Source: CAZFBA01 sp964517135
GTDB taxonomy: Bacteria; Cyanobacteriota; Vampirovibrionia; JBFMGH01
NCBI GenBank assembly: GCA_964517135.1
Contig: CAZFBA010000003.1
Span: forward strand, 62,001-126,000
DNA: 64,000 nt
Direction: 5' to 3'
Position numbers and translations under genes: made by a program. The notes beneath the pieces were generated by a model. It made no database searches, was not told the origin of the DNA, and worked only from the letters and a program-made list of their open reading frames with translations. Shown piece by piece: positions 27,559 to 36,408 of the stretch. How positions within the stretch are numbered: the stretch's first letter is position 1; every line of letters begins with the position of its first letter.

Positions 27559-27659
27559 GGATCTCAGAATAACTTGTATGCTCTCAGATTCAAGAAAGTG
27601 GTTAACCCCCCTCCTTGTTTTTGCAGGAATCAATAATTTATTAATTAATCAGAGGTTGC
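27559..27659 (+). repeat. Family B dispersed repeat without the central hairpin
   Basis: Left arm GATCTCAGAATAACTTG and CTCAGATTCAAGAAA, a short centre GTGGTTAACCCCCCTCC, then right arm TTTTTGCAGGAATCAATAA and TTAATTAATCAGAGGTT. The A-tract/CCGC hairpin found in the full copies is missing. Confidence 0.75.
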
Positions 27660-27916
27660 TGTGTATTAAAAGGTTTTTAATTTTTTGCTTAAATTTTCTT
27701 TACAAACTGTTCCAAAAATCAAACTGATTGTTTTTATATAAATACAAGACAATTCCTCTAAATAAATTCCGTAATCTCTCTACTCTCTCATATAAGGTTT
27801 CAACATTCCCGGAAAGGGAATTTTTTTTTGGTAAATTTTTAGGGTTAAAAAAATCTATTTTTGGTTTTAAATTAAAAAATAACCTTTTCAATTATTAGAG
27901 GGTAAACTAACAGGTT

Positions 27917-29764
27917 TTGGAGATTCAACCGCTTAAACTACATAATAATGTTAGACTAAATGCTAATATAAGAAAACCTCTTGGGGATTCTTATGGCAAA
28001 ATATCCTTCGAAAAAATTGATCAAATAAGTTTTAAGAAGAAAAATTATAATACCACCAGTAATGGTAATGTTATTCAGATAGTCAGCTTCGGCAAAAAAC
28101 CTGATATACCTGTATGGGCAGTGAAAGCAAATCTAAATTGCTCTGCCTGTAACGCAACAGCTTGTCAGCTTCTTGCTGATAGCTCCTGGTATGATGGCAT
28201 GCCGCTTGAATTTCAGGTAAAAGCTGGGAACATAATTGTTTATAAAAAACCCTTTGGCATGCTGGGTATTTTACCTGAAGATATGACAAATAAATTGCTG
28301 CCTCTTATGAATAACAAACACAATTTTAAGATTGAACTCGCAAGCATCAGAGGTGATAACACATTTTTAAACCCTGTTAAGATTCGTGTCAATGTAAAAT
28401 ATGACTCTGGAGATAACGACATAAAGACTCCATTAGAAGTTTCAACGGCTTTAAAAGACCTGCTAAACCAGAAAAGCAATAAAAAAAATATATTTCCTTA
28501 TCAGCCAGTTATCAAACCAGAAGAACTTTTAAAAATGCTTGTGCCAGAAGAGGTCGTAAGCAGTATTATTAAAGAAATCAATAATGCAGATAATATATTG
28601 CTGGTATCGCATACTAACCCGGACGGAGATGCTATAGGGTCTATACTTGGCCTTGGAGCAGCACTCGAGGCCACAGGAAAGAAGGTTGATTGCTCAATTG
28701 ATGACAATCTGGATGGTCACTACAGGCATAAGCTACCGGGTATTGATGAAAAGCTGAAGAAACCTTCTCAATTACCAGAAGATAAAACCTATGACCTGGC
28801 TATAATAATGGATACCCCTGTCCCTCAACGGCTGGGTGATAACAATAAATATATTAAGTCAGCTAAAAAGATTGTCATTATAGATCATCACGATGTTATT
28901 CAGGAAAAATGGGATAAAGAAAAACATAATACCGGTATCGATATTGAAAAAATAAAACAGCAAAACCTTTTCTGGGTAAGACCTGAAATGCCTGCTGTTG
29001 CTCAAATGGTTGCTGCTCTTGTCTTTAAGATTATGCCAGAAGATAAACGTAATCAGATGCAAATTGAAACCAGGCAGGCTATAGCAAAACCTCTGGCCGC
29101 AGGTATTTATAGTGATACTTTTCATTTTAAGCACGGTGCAGAACAGAAACCAGAATCGGTTACAAAATTTTTGCTTGACTGGGCTGAATCAGGTAAAAAA
29201 TGGCTCTGCAAAACTATAAACTATGTTTTACCTCCGTTGGCACATAAAAAAATGGTGGCACTGGCCATGAATCCTGTTATTGATGATCGTATTAACTATG
29301 CCTGCTATGTATTAGACTATAACCAATTAATGGAGATTTTTAAAACAGCTAAAAAAGAAGATCCTGATATTATTATGAACGATGTTATTAACCAGCTTAA
29401 GTTCTCTGATGCCTTTAAACGCCTTACTATAAACCCGAATAATGGTAATGAAGAACGTATATCAGCACTAATTATACAGGAAAAAGACCGGAGTGAAGAT
29501 GGTGAAGATTTAATTACTGTAAGTTTCAGATCACCTTCTGGCACTGATTATGCTGAAAGATTAGCAAAAAAACTAAACGGTGGCGGACATCCTTCTATTG
29601 CTGCTACACAGATAAGAGGCATTAGCCTGAAAGACAGGGTATATGATGATGCCAGAGATCCTGCAAATAAACTATCACTGGAAAGCAAAATTATTCAACT
29701 TATTGAAGAAATTAGAAATGAAAGTCCATCAGGTATTCTTGATGGCTTAAAAAAAGCAGGTTAA
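27917..29764 (+). CDS. DHH/DHHA1-family phosphoesterase with long N-terminal extension
   Basis: 615 residues. The first about 215 residues are an uncharacterised extension, containing VSFGKKPDIP and a cysteine group (NLNCSACNATACQLL). The DHH domain follows: VSHTNPDGDAIGS, the aspartates in AIIMDTPVPQR, and IIDHHDVIQEK. The C-terminal DHHA1 domain ends with LNGGGHPSIAATQI. Family members cleave c-di-AMP or oligoribonucleotides (NrnA-like) in the cytoplasm; which applies here is not clear. The start is TTG at 27917; the nearby ribosome site is poor, so the true start may lie downstream. Confidence 0.85.
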   Translation: MEIQPLKLHNNVRLNANIRKPLGDSYGKISFEKIDQISFKKKNYNTTSNGNVIQIVSFGKKPDIPVWAVKANLNCSACNATACQLLADSSWYDGMPLEFQVKAGNIIVYKKPFGMLGILPEDMTNKLLPLMNNKHNFKIELASIRGDNTFLNPVKIRVNVKYDSGDNDIKTPLEVSTALKDLLNQKSNKKNIFPYQPVIKPEELLKMLVPEEVVSSIIKEINNADNILLVSHTNPDGDAIGSILGLGAALEATGKKVDCSIDDNLDGHYRHKLPGIDEKLKKPSQLPEDKTYDLAIIMDTPVPQRLGDNNKYIKSAKKIVIIDHHDVIQEKWDKEKHNTGIDIEKIKQQNLFWVRPEMPAVAQMVAALVFKIMPEDKRNQMQIETRQAIAKPLAAGIYSDTFHFKHGAEQKPESVTKFLLDWAESGKKWLCKTINYVLPPLAHKKMVALAMNPVIDDRINYACYVLDYNQLMEIFKTAKKEDPDIIMNDVINQLKFSDAFKRLTINPNNGNEERISALIIQEKDRSEDGEDLITVSFRSPSGTDYAERLAKKLNGGGHPSIAATQIRGISLKDRVYDDARDPANKLSLESKIIQLIEEIRNESPSGILDGLKKAG

Positions 29765-29816
29765 AACGCTTTCAGTGGGTTCAGCCAGAGGCAGGCTTTT
29801 TATATCATTTGTTTAC

Positions 29817-29843
29817 AAAAAAAACACCTTATAAAAGGTGTTT
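29817..29843 (-). terminator. Intrinsic terminator for the small gene at 29884-30081
   Basis: On the minus strand the hairpin AACACCTT-TTAT-AAGGTGTT is followed by a run of T, 40 bases after the stop of the minus-strand gene. Confidence 0.75.
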
Positions 29844-29883
29844 ACTTTCCTCTATGCGATTAAATCCCTCAATAAATCCTCTA

Positions 29884-30081
29884 TCACGCAACCAATTCAA
29901 AGGTTTTCTTAACTTGAGATTCTTTTACTTTATTAAATTCTTTATTTAATAATTGAAAAAAATTATCTTCTTTTCTGGTTCTTTCAGTTTGCTTTCTAAG
30001 ACTATAAGCCTTATCTGAAGCATTTGAAGAATATGAAAGAATTATTGCTGTTTTATTGGTATTTAAAAACGGATTGAGCAT
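29884..30081 (-). CDS. Small hypothetical protein
   Basis: 65 residues, charged and probably helical (KQTERTRKEDNFFQLLNKEF), no membrane segment. AGGAG precedes the ATG by about 10 bases and a clear terminator follows, so it is likely a real gene transcribed alone. The function is unknown. Confidence 0.6.
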   Translation of the reverse strand: MLNPFLNTNKTAIILSYSSNASDKAYSLRKQTERTRKEDNFFQLLNKEFNKVKESQVKKTFELVA

Positions 30082-30265
30082 TTCTATTTTCTCCTGTGTG
30101 CTTCAAAGAATTACCTGATGAAAAATCACTTACATGTATATAAAAAAAATATACTGGAATATATTGCCTGATATATATCGGGTATATATTATTTTGTTAC
30201 ATAAATTTACGTTTTCTGTCGATAGTTGAGGATACAAAGCATTAAAATTAAGTACCGGTCTGCAT

Positions 30266-30802
30266 TTAGCAAATAAGGCTATCAATAAAGTTTTTTATGA
30301 TGATAGTGATTTCGTGTGCATCTTTTTTATCAAGCTGATAGCCAATATGAATTGTTTTATTATGGTATTTGAAGGCAATATCACCTGTGTAAATGTTGCG
30401 GTCTACAAAAGATGACTGAATATTACCCATAGAGATATTGTCTTTAAAAGCTGATCGTCTTAAGTCTTTAATATTTGAAAGCTTGAAGTGTCTGCTATAA
30501 GAGTTATTTTTAATATAAAGAGAGTGTATCATAGTGTCATTTTTAAGAGTAATATACTCCTTGCCTTCAAGATGCCAGTATGCAAGAAAAAACATTAATC
30601 CTGTTCCGATAAGCCAGAATGTAAAGGCTATGCCTATGATTAAGAGGTTGTTACATATAAAATGAGAGAGATAAACATAGCATACACCAAGAAAAACCCA
30701 GAGAACCAGAACAGCAAAATAAATCAGGCACCAGTTTTTATCAGGTATAACCTCAATATTCAGGCAGTGACTTGATTTATGTATGTAAATCTGACTATTC
30801 AA
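30266..30802 (-). CDS. Hypothetical two-pass membrane protein with cytoplasmic beta domain
   Basis: 178 residues. Two adjacent spans (about 26-46, IYFAVLVLWVFLGVCYVYL, and about 54-76) are followed by about 100 residues with alternating strand pattern (EYITLKNDTMIHSLYIK, YTGDIAFKYHNKTIHIGY) and a final helix. This resembles bacterial PH-like membrane proteins in layout, but no family is certain. The start is TTG with GAGGAT five bases upstream. It lies 52 bases after the large TPR gene and is probably co-transcribed with it. Confidence 0.65.
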   Translation of the reverse strand: MNSQIYIHKSSHCLNIEVIPDKNWCLIYFAVLVLWVFLGVCYVYLSHFICNNLLIIGIAFTFWLIGTGLMFFLAYWHLEGKEYITLKNDTMIHSLYIKNNSYSRHFKLSNIKDLRRSAFKDNISMGNIQSSFVDRNIYTGDIAFKYHNKTIHIGYQLDKKDAHEITIIIKNFIDSLIC

Positions 30803-30854
30803 GGGTTATCCTCAATGTAAAACCCCCTTAAAATGAGGGTTAAGGTTTATATTG

Positions 30855-32747
30855 TTATCTTTCCGGGGGTTGAAACCCGTATATTTTAAGTTCTTTCTGG
30901 TCATCAAGCATAGATTGCATTTTACTGGTAAGTTTCTCTGATATTTTAGAAGCTTTTTTAACTAGCTTTTCATTTTCAACAGGGTCTGCAAGTTCTATAA
31001 AAGCATTATATTCAAAGATAGCATCAACAATAAAGTCTTCTTTGCGGTATGCTTCAGCAAGAAGCCATCTTGTCATAGGTTCTACACTGTTAATAGCAGC
31101 GGCTTTTCTTAGGCTGTCAATTGCAGCGGGTCTCTGTCTTTCTTTGAAAAAGGCCAGGCCCTGCCTGTAATGCTGTCTGGAACTTTCATTCAGCTGCTTG
31201 ACACGATCTATGCCTTTTATTGCTTTTAAGTTTTTAGGCTCAATACTGTGTGCTTTCTGGTAGGCAACATTAGCCATTTTTAAGTCACCGTTTACAGAGA
31301 ATATATCACCAAGAAGCAATACATCTTTTATCTGGTTAGTGTATTTTAAAGCTTTTTGAAATTCTTGAGAGCCTTCACTAAAGTGTCCAAGGGAATAAAG
31401 GGCTTCACCTTTGATGATACTTTCAGCAGGAGTGCGGGGTTGCCTTGAAGCAATAGCAGAAAGCTCTTGTTTGGAAACATCAGGCTTGCCTGACAGTTGT
31501 GATAATCTTATCAGTGCAAGGTGTAACTCAAGATCATCAGGGCTGGTTCTTAGAGCCTGCCTAACTGCAATTTCTGCATCGACATAGTCACCGTGACTTG
31601 AGATCAAACCTCCCATAGATTCTTTTTTTGCTCTGTTGAAATAGGCCTGAGAGATTCCTTTCAGTGCATTAGCATTTTCAGGTTCATCTTTTAAGACTTC
31701 CTGATAAAGTTTTATAGCCTGTGATTCTTTGCCGATCCGGGTAGATATTTCTGCTATTTTAAGTTTAGCCTCAGAAAAATCAGAGTTTACATCCAGGGCA
31801 CTGCGCAGCTCAGAGACGGCCAGCTCGTCATCTCCTCTATATTCAAATATACTGGAGAGTTTTATATAGGATGGTAGATATTCAGGTTTAATAGTAATAG
31901 CTTTTCTGTATTCATTAATGGCAGCTGCTTCATTGCCCTGTAATTCATACACTTCACCAAGCTTATCGTGTACAGGTGCGCTGTTTGGATATAAATATTT
32001 TGATGTTTGTAGTGACTGTATAGCCTCTGAGTACTTACCCTTTCTCGTAAGTGCTTCTCCAAGCCTATAATGAGCAGTTGAATTTTTTGAATTAAATTTT
32101 ATTGCTTCTTTATACTTATCTATTGCAGCATCAATCTCTCCTCTATTGTAATAAATAGTACCGAGATTGGTTATTGCCTCGCTGTATGTATTATCTATAT
32201 CGATGGCCTGGTTAAAAGAGCTTTCAGCCTCTTCTATACGGCCCTGTTCAAGGTATATTTTGCCCAGGTTATTATGAGCTTCAGCATAATTAGGTGCGTA
32301 TTTTAGTGCTGTTTTAAATTCTTCAATGGCCTGATTATAAAGGGCAGGTATCTGGTTTCTTATTTCTTGATTGCTTGAGGTTGTTTTTCTGTAATAAACG
32401 AGTCCCAGGCCATTATGGGCCCCGGGGTGGTCTGGTTTAACTTTTAATATATTTTTAAATTCTTTTTCAGCAGTTCCCAGTTGATATTTTGCAGAAAAAA
32501 CACTGGCAAGGCCTACACGTGCATCAAGGTTTCTGGGGTTCCAGCGAAGAAGTTTTCTGTAATAGTCTTCAGCTTTGTCAAGGTCTCCTTCTTCTATCAT
32601 CTTTTCGCCTTTTGTGCTGTATTTATAAGCACTGGCTTTAAAAGTTTTAGCATAGACACTGCTGTTATTTGTTGATTTTTGTGTATTGATGATGATACCT
32701 GAGTTAAGTATTATTGCAAGGGAAAGCAAAAAAGTCAGTTTTTTCAT
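30855..32747 (-). CDS. Exported TPR-repeat protein
   Basis: 630 residues. A signal peptide (MKKLTFLLSLAIILNSGIII) is followed by tandem TPR units across almost the entire chain, for example YAEAHNNLGKIYLEQGRIEE and SEAITNLGTIYYNRGEIDA at 34-residue spacing. It is a protein-interaction scaffold outside the cytoplasmic membrane. AAAGGTAATAAG precedes the ATG. Four more TPR-rich proteins occur in the window; this one lacks an AMIN domain. Confidence 0.85.
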   Translation of the reverse strand: MKKLTFLLSLAIILNSGIIINTQKSTNNSSVYAKTFKASAYKYSTKGEKMIEEGDLDKAEDYYRKLLRWNPRNLDARVGLASVFSAKYQLGTAEKEFKNILKVKPDHPGAHNGLGLVYYRKTTSSNQEIRNQIPALYNQAIEEFKTALKYAPNYAEAHNNLGKIYLEQGRIEEAESSFNQAIDIDNTYSEAITNLGTIYYNRGEIDAAIDKYKEAIKFNSKNSTAHYRLGEALTRKGKYSEAIQSLQTSKYLYPNSAPVHDKLGEVYELQGNEAAAINEYRKAITIKPEYLPSYIKLSSIFEYRGDDELAVSELRSALDVNSDFSEAKLKIAEISTRIGKESQAIKLYQEVLKDEPENANALKGISQAYFNRAKKESMGGLISSHGDYVDAEIAVRQALRTSPDDLELHLALIRLSQLSGKPDVSKQELSAIASRQPRTPAESIIKGEALYSLGHFSEGSQEFQKALKYTNQIKDVLLLGDIFSVNGDLKMANVAYQKAHSIEPKNLKAIKGIDRVKQLNESSRQHYRQGLAFFKERQRPAAIDSLRKAAAINSVEPMTRWLLAEAYRKEDFIVDAIFEYNAFIELADPVENEKLVKKASKISEKLTSKMQSMLDDQKELKIYGFQPPER

Positions 32748-32842
32748 CTTATTACCTTTCTTGAGGTGATTTTTGGAGTTTATAAACTTATCTCATTATA
32801 TTATAAAAGTTTTTATATCTGGTTATCGACAAATGAACAAAT

Positions 32843-32951
32843 GATTTTCAAAAGCCCTCGCCCACCCACCCTTAAGGAAAATAGCAGGCCTTATTCGCAA
32901 GCAATGCTTGCTCTTGCGGCCACTTAACATTTATAAAGGCTTTTGAAAATC
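32843..32951 (+). repeat. Family D element with 14-bp perfect terminal inverted repeats
   Basis: Ends GATTTTCAAAAGCC and GGCTTTTGAAAATC are exact complements. The interior carries GCCCACCCACCCTTAAGGAA and the hairpin GCAAGCA-A-TGCTTGC. Related in layout to 15772-15893. Non-coding. Confidence 0.75.
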
Positions 32952-32972
32952 TGATTTAATCTTTTGTAGTAG

Positions 32973-33109
32973 AGAGATCTCTGAATAATTTAAAAGTTTA
33001 CAGATTCAAGAAATTAGTGTCAGGGGTTAAAAAAACCGCTATGCGGTTTTTTTAACCCCTCCCTGCTTTTGCTGGAATCAGTAATATCTTAATTAATCAG
33101 AGGTTCCTA
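32973..33109 (+). repeat. Family B dispersed repeat, full copy with central hairpin
   Basis: Left arm AGAGATCTCTGAATAATT and CAGATTCAAGAAATTAGTGT; centre a 17-bp perfect hairpin (GGGGTTAAAAAAACCGC, loop TAT, then the complement; 33023-33059); right arm TGCTGGAATCAGTAAT and TTAATTAATCAGAGGTTCCT. It lies in the gap between the serine hydrolase and TPR genes and could also act as a terminator. Confidence 0.85.
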
Positions 33110-33122
33110 GAGTATTTTAAAA

Positions 33123-34286
33123 TTAATTAAAATATTTATAAGTAATTCTGGCAGCTTCTCTGACCATTTCTTTGGCCCTATAGGAATTCCAGGGGCGTTC
33201 AATCATAGCAACAATAATCAGTTGTCTACCGTCAGGCATTGTAATTAAGCCAGCATCACCAATCATAGCTCCAATATCCCCAGTTTTGTGGGCAATTGTT
33301 GAACCACGTGGCATACCGTTATTGATAAGATTTCTATTTCGGATATTTGACATATACCCTAAAATTTTATCTCTGCTTTTATCAGTCAATAAGCTGTCAT
33401 TATAAGCTATGTTATAGAGCATAGAAGCATAATCTTGTGGAGACATAACATTAGTGCCTGTCAGATCGGGCAACCAGTTATGCATTTCTCCGCTGGTGGT
33501 TCCCCAGGCTTTCATGGCTTTATTTAAAACAGCCATACCGCCTATTTCGTCTAGTATAATGTTTGTTGCAGAGTTATCTGAGTGTTGTATCATAATACGT
33601 GCAATATAGTCGATGGAGTGAAATTTACCTGTGCCGCTATATTGCAGTCCTCCGGATCCAGAGGCGAGGTGGTGCTTGCTGAATCGTACCTTATCATCGA
33701 GAGAAATCAGACCCAGATCTATACGTCTAAAAAGTTCAATTAATATTGGTACTTTGATAATACTTGCAGTTGGAAAAGCCCTGTTGCCATTGATTGATAC
33801 ATAGTTATTTGTTTTTGAGTCCCAGATAAAAATGCCGGGGGTAAAGTTAGAATTTTTGCCAACAATAGTTAAAAGACGATTTTTTAAATCAGTAAGCTCA
33901 TTATTCAGGGGCAAATCCATCATTAAGGGCTTAGAATCTTTTAAGTAAGGATTTTCCAGGAAATACTGTTCTCCAAGAATGCCGGGTGTAGCTAGCATTG
34001 AAGTAGTACTATTTAGAAAAGTATCTCTTACTTCTATATTTAGAGAACTATTTTTTACGGGAAGGTATATATGCTTGTAACTAAAATTTAAAAATATGAT
34101 AAACGCAATAATACCAAGTATTGTAAAAAATATTAATCTTCTTAATGCGGCCTGTTGTTGCTTTTTAAGCAGAGCATTACGGCGTATTTTTCTTCTTTTA
34201 AAGTCTAGATAGTCAAAACTTTTTGGGTGTGTTACGGGTGTGTTTATTGTTTGTTTGTAAGTATCGGTGTAACAGGGAGAAATCAC
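33123..34286 (-). CDS. Membrane-anchored serine hydrolase of the class A beta-lactamase fold
   Basis: 387 residues. A basic N-terminus (KRRKIRRNALLKKQQQAALRR) precedes one membrane span (about 51-67), so the enzyme domain (about 125-387) faces the periplasm. The penicillin-recognising motifs are present: S175-IIK178, S236-D237-N238 and K334-T335-G336. The omega-loop Glu/Asn of true class A beta-lactamases is not visible in MHNWLPDLTGTNVMSP. It may therefore be a peptidoglycan-active or other serine hydrolase rather than a resistance enzyme. The start is GTG with GGAG ten bases upstream. Confidence 0.85.
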   Translation of the reverse strand: MISPCYTDTYKQTINTPVTHPKSFDYLDFKRRKIRRNALLKKQQQAALRRLIFFTILGIIAFIIFLNFSYKHIYLPVKNSSLNIEVRDTFLNSTTSMLATPGILGEQYFLENPYLKDSKPLMMDLPLNNELTDLKNRLLTIVGKNSNFTPGIFIWDSKTNNYVSINGNRAFPTASIIKVPILIELFRRIDLGLISLDDKVRFSKHHLASGSGGLQYSGTGKFHSIDYIARIMIQHSDNSATNIILDEIGGMAVLNKAMKAWGTTSGEMHNWLPDLTGTNVMSPQDYASMLYNIAYNDSLLTDKSRDKILGYMSNIRNRNLINNGMPRGSTIAHKTGDIGAMIGDAGLITMPDGRQLIIVAMIERPWNSYRAKEMVREAARITYKYFN

Positions 34287-34416
34287 TTATTCTAATCTCC
34301 ATTCTGGCTGAAATACAATTTTTAAAGCAATTTTAAGCGTTTATTGGCTCAAAAGTTAATAAAATAAAGTATAAAGGATTATAAAGAAAATATAAAGAAT
34401 GTAAAAAAGCTTTAAA

Positions 34417-34440
34417 AATACATATGTATTATTTAGCTCT
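34417..34440 (+). promoter_or_regulatory. Palindrome shared with the DUF2207 leader
   Basis: AATACATATGTATT followed by ATTTAGCTCT, matching 6724-6748 at nearly every base. It lies about 130 bases upstream of the serine hydrolase start (minus strand). Outer arms AGCT and AGCT replace CAGAGA and TCTCTG. Confidence 0.4.
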
Positions 34441-34502
34441 ATATAGCATACTCAAAGCTCAGAGCACCTCCAACAAAAAATAATCCCTAAGAAAAGATTA
34501 TT

Positions 34503-34700
34503 GCATAACTTAAAAAATTTTCGATTTTCAAAACCCAGATCCCGCCCACCCTAAAGGAAGGCACGGGGTCTCTTCTTTTGTAAAAAGAAGCAAAAAATTT
34601 TCACAACTGACTTACTGACTTCGTATAGGTGCTTTGAATGCTCAGGCCAATCGACTTGTTCAACCCATATCTTCACTTTTGAAATTTTTGAAAATCGAAA
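34503..34700 (+). repeat. Family A dispersed repeat, copy 2
   Basis: Ends TTTTCGATTTTCAAAA and TTTTTGAAAATCGAAA; interior CCCGCCCACCCTAAAGGAAG, TTTTCACAACTGACTTACTG, CTTCGTATAGGTGCTTTG and AACCCATATCTTCAC. About 200 bases, non-coding. Confidence 0.85.
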
Positions 34701-34797
34701 CCAGAAAAATCTGTCATTCTGGCTAGAAGAAGCTAGTTGACTCAGATTTAAAGAATTTTTACCCGAAATATTTATTATAGCAGTGTTAAAGAAACCT

Positions 34798-34855
34798 AGA
34801 GAGGCTAATATTCATCAAAACTACAGGAGCGAACTTAGTTCGCTCCGGAGAGAGT
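34798..34855 (+). repeat. Family E hairpin repeat, copy 1
   Basis: AGAGGCTAATATTCATCA and AAACTACA precede the hairpin GGAGCGAAC-TTA-GTTCGCTCC (34826-34846), followed by GGAGAGAGT. The paired copy is at 34994-35050. Confidence 0.75.
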
Positions 34856-34942
34856 TTTATTTCAGGCTAATTCAGGTATTCAATAAAGTATTATCATTGA
34901 TAGGAGGGCTTTTAGTCCGACGTGGTAATCCAGAATAAACAT

Positions 34943-34980
34943 TTGATAGATCCTTCGCTGCGTTCAGGATGACAAAAAGG
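34943..34980 (+). repeat. GATCCTTCGCTGCGTTCAGGATGACA-type interspersed repeat
   Basis: A palindromic ATCCT...AGGAT segment preceded by TTTTAGTCCGACGTGGTAAT at 34910. Very similar short sequences occur scattered in many unrelated bacterial genomes; this is from memory, not a search. Confidence 0.5.
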
Positions 34981-34993
34981 TTCTAAAGAGTAA

Positions 34994-35050
34994 AGAGGCT
35001 AAACTTCAGCAAAACTACAGGAGTGGATTAAATCCACTCCTGAGAGAGTC
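34994..35050 (+). repeat. Family E hairpin repeat, copy 2
   Basis: AGAGGCTAAACTTCAGCA and AAACTACA precede the hairpin GGAGTGGAT-TAA-ATCCACTCC (35020-35040), followed by TGAGAGAGT. Three base pairs of the stem differ from copy 1, each with its partner changed too. Confidence 0.75.
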
Positions 35051-35359
35051 GTTTTTAATGAGAAAAGAGTTACACAGTTTAGATTTAAATGATTAAGTCT
35101 ATATTTTAATCACACAAGTATAGTAAACACATTCGATCACGTTAAAAAAATCAAGCTTCTATTTAAAAGACTTAACTTAAAAAAGTATTAAATTATGCGT
35201 TCACTTTACTCTCTGATAAACAAATACGAGAACAATACCGTCTTATGAAGATACTACAGGCCTTTTCGCCAGTACAAAATTGTACATTAAATGGAGGAGG
35301 TTATTTACCCTTAAATGATGTAACCTGATGTATAGTGAGAAGTAATGGTGTGTTAGACG

Positions 35360-35833
35360 ATGGATTTATTATCAACAAGAGCCAGTGAAACAATGAAAAA
35401 AGCCCTGGATGGCCTTATGGCCAGACATGACGCTATAAGCAGCAATCTGGCTAATGTGGATACACCAGGCTATAAGCCTGTGAGGGTTGATTTTGAAGAC
35501 AAACTCAGACAGGCTCTGGAACATAGCGATCAGCTCAGACAAAATACACGTTACATTAAACAAAAAGACCTTACGTTTAATCAGGGTATGTTAGATCTAA
35601 GAACATCCAGCGAAAAACACTTTGGGGCAAAAGTCGTTCACCCGGCTGATGTCAGAATTCAAGCCTATCAAGAAAATGACATCAGCATTAGAAATGACGG
35701 CAATTGCGTCGATATAGATTCAGAAATGACTGAAATGGTCAAAAATTCACTTCAATATCAGGCCATTGCAAAGTTCCAGGCCAAACACTTTATGTCAATG
35801 AATGAAATCATTAAAGGCGGAGGTCAGGCATAA
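35360..35833 (+). CDS. flgB: Flagellar basal-body rod protein FlgB
   Basis: 157 residues, slightly longer than the usual 130-140. The rod-protein signature is at the N-terminus (ARHDAISSNLANVDTPGYK) and the C-terminus has the pairing helix (DIDSEMTEMVKNSLQYQAIA). FlgB forms the proximal rod linked to FliE. It is the first gene of flgB-flgC-fliE-fliF-fliH-fliI and overlaps flgC by one base (TAATG). The ribosome site before the ATG is weak. Confidence 0.95.
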   Translation: MDLLSTRASETMKKALDGLMARHDAISSNLANVDTPGYKPVRVDFEDKLRQALEHSDQLRQNTRYIKQKDLTFNQGMLDLRTSSEKHFGAKVVHPADVRIQAYQENDISIRNDGNCVDIDSEMTEMVKNSLQYQAIAKFQAKHFMSMNEIIKGGGQA

Positions 35834-36381
35834 TGAACTTTTCATCACTTAACGTAAATGCCTCAGCGCTTAAAGCCCAGAGACTCCGGATGGATACTAT
35901 CTCAAGTAACCTTGCAAATGTTAATACAACACGGCAAGCTGATGGTAGTATAGGTGCATACAAACGTAAAGAGGTGGTATTTGCACCACTACTGAATCAG
36001 GCTATTAATTCAATACCTGTTGATAGAAACGGCAGATATGGCCCGCATTCTCCGGGTGGAACAGACCTCAGCCCATCAGTAGGTGGAATTCAATTTTCCT
36101 CAAGTGGCTCGCCAACACTAATGGGAGGAGTATCTATCAATGAAGGCAAACCATTACAGGGTGTAGAGGTGGTCGGAATAGTAGAAGACAAACATAATCC
36201 TACAAAAATGGTCTTTAATCCGGGTCATCCTGACGCTAACGAACAGGGCTATGTTGAAATGCCCAATATTAATGTTGTTACTGAAATGGTCGATATGATT
36301 ACTGCTACAAGAGCCTATGAGGCTAATATGACCGTTGTTAATAACTTTAAAACCATGTTTAATGCGACAATACAAATTTAA
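35833..36381 (+). CDS. flgC: Flagellar basal-body rod protein FlgC
   Basis: 182 residues, longer than the usual about 135-150 because of a Gly/Ser/Pro-rich central stretch (GPHSPGGTDLSPSVGGIQF). The N-terminal rod motif (LRMDTISSNLANVNTTR) and C-terminal motif (MVDMITATRAYEANMTVVNN) are intact. It overlaps flgB by one base, indicating coupled translation. Confidence 0.95.
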   Translation: MNFSSLNVNASALKAQRLRMDTISSNLANVNTTRQADGSIGAYKRKEVVFAPLLNQAINSIPVDRNGRYGPHSPGGTDLSPSVGGIQFSSSGSPTLMGGVSINEGKPLQGVEVVGIVEDKHNPTKMVFNPGHPDANEQGYVEMPNINVVTEMVDMITATRAYEANMTVVNNFKTMFNATIQI

Positions 36382-36408
36382 TAATTCGAGTGGAGGTTGA
36401 ATAGAAAA

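Larger units (their letters stand above)
34287..35359. other. Repeat-rich intergenic region upstream of the flagellar genes
   Basis: 1073 bases without a gene. In order: the palindrome at 34417-34430, a family A repeat, two family E hairpin repeats bracketing a GATCCTTCGCTGCGTTCAGG repeat, then about 300 A/T-rich bases leading to flgB. GGAGGAGG near 35295-35303 is followed only by ATGATGTAA, not a gene. The flagellar promoter is presumably in the last 250 bases but no sigma-28 or sigma-54 site is convincing. Confidence 0.55.

Noticed and set aside
27503..27891. Short frames on both strands within the gap before the DHH gene
   Set aside because: They lie in or beside family A and B repeats, lack ribosome sites and have low-complexity Phe/Lys/Asn composition.
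33123..34286. Antibiotic-resistance beta-lactamase
   Set aside because: The class A omega-loop Glu is not visible; only the general serine-hydrolase fold is supported.
35290..35335. Small gene after GGAGGAGG before flgB
   Set aside because: The only start after that site is ATGATGTAA, two codons.
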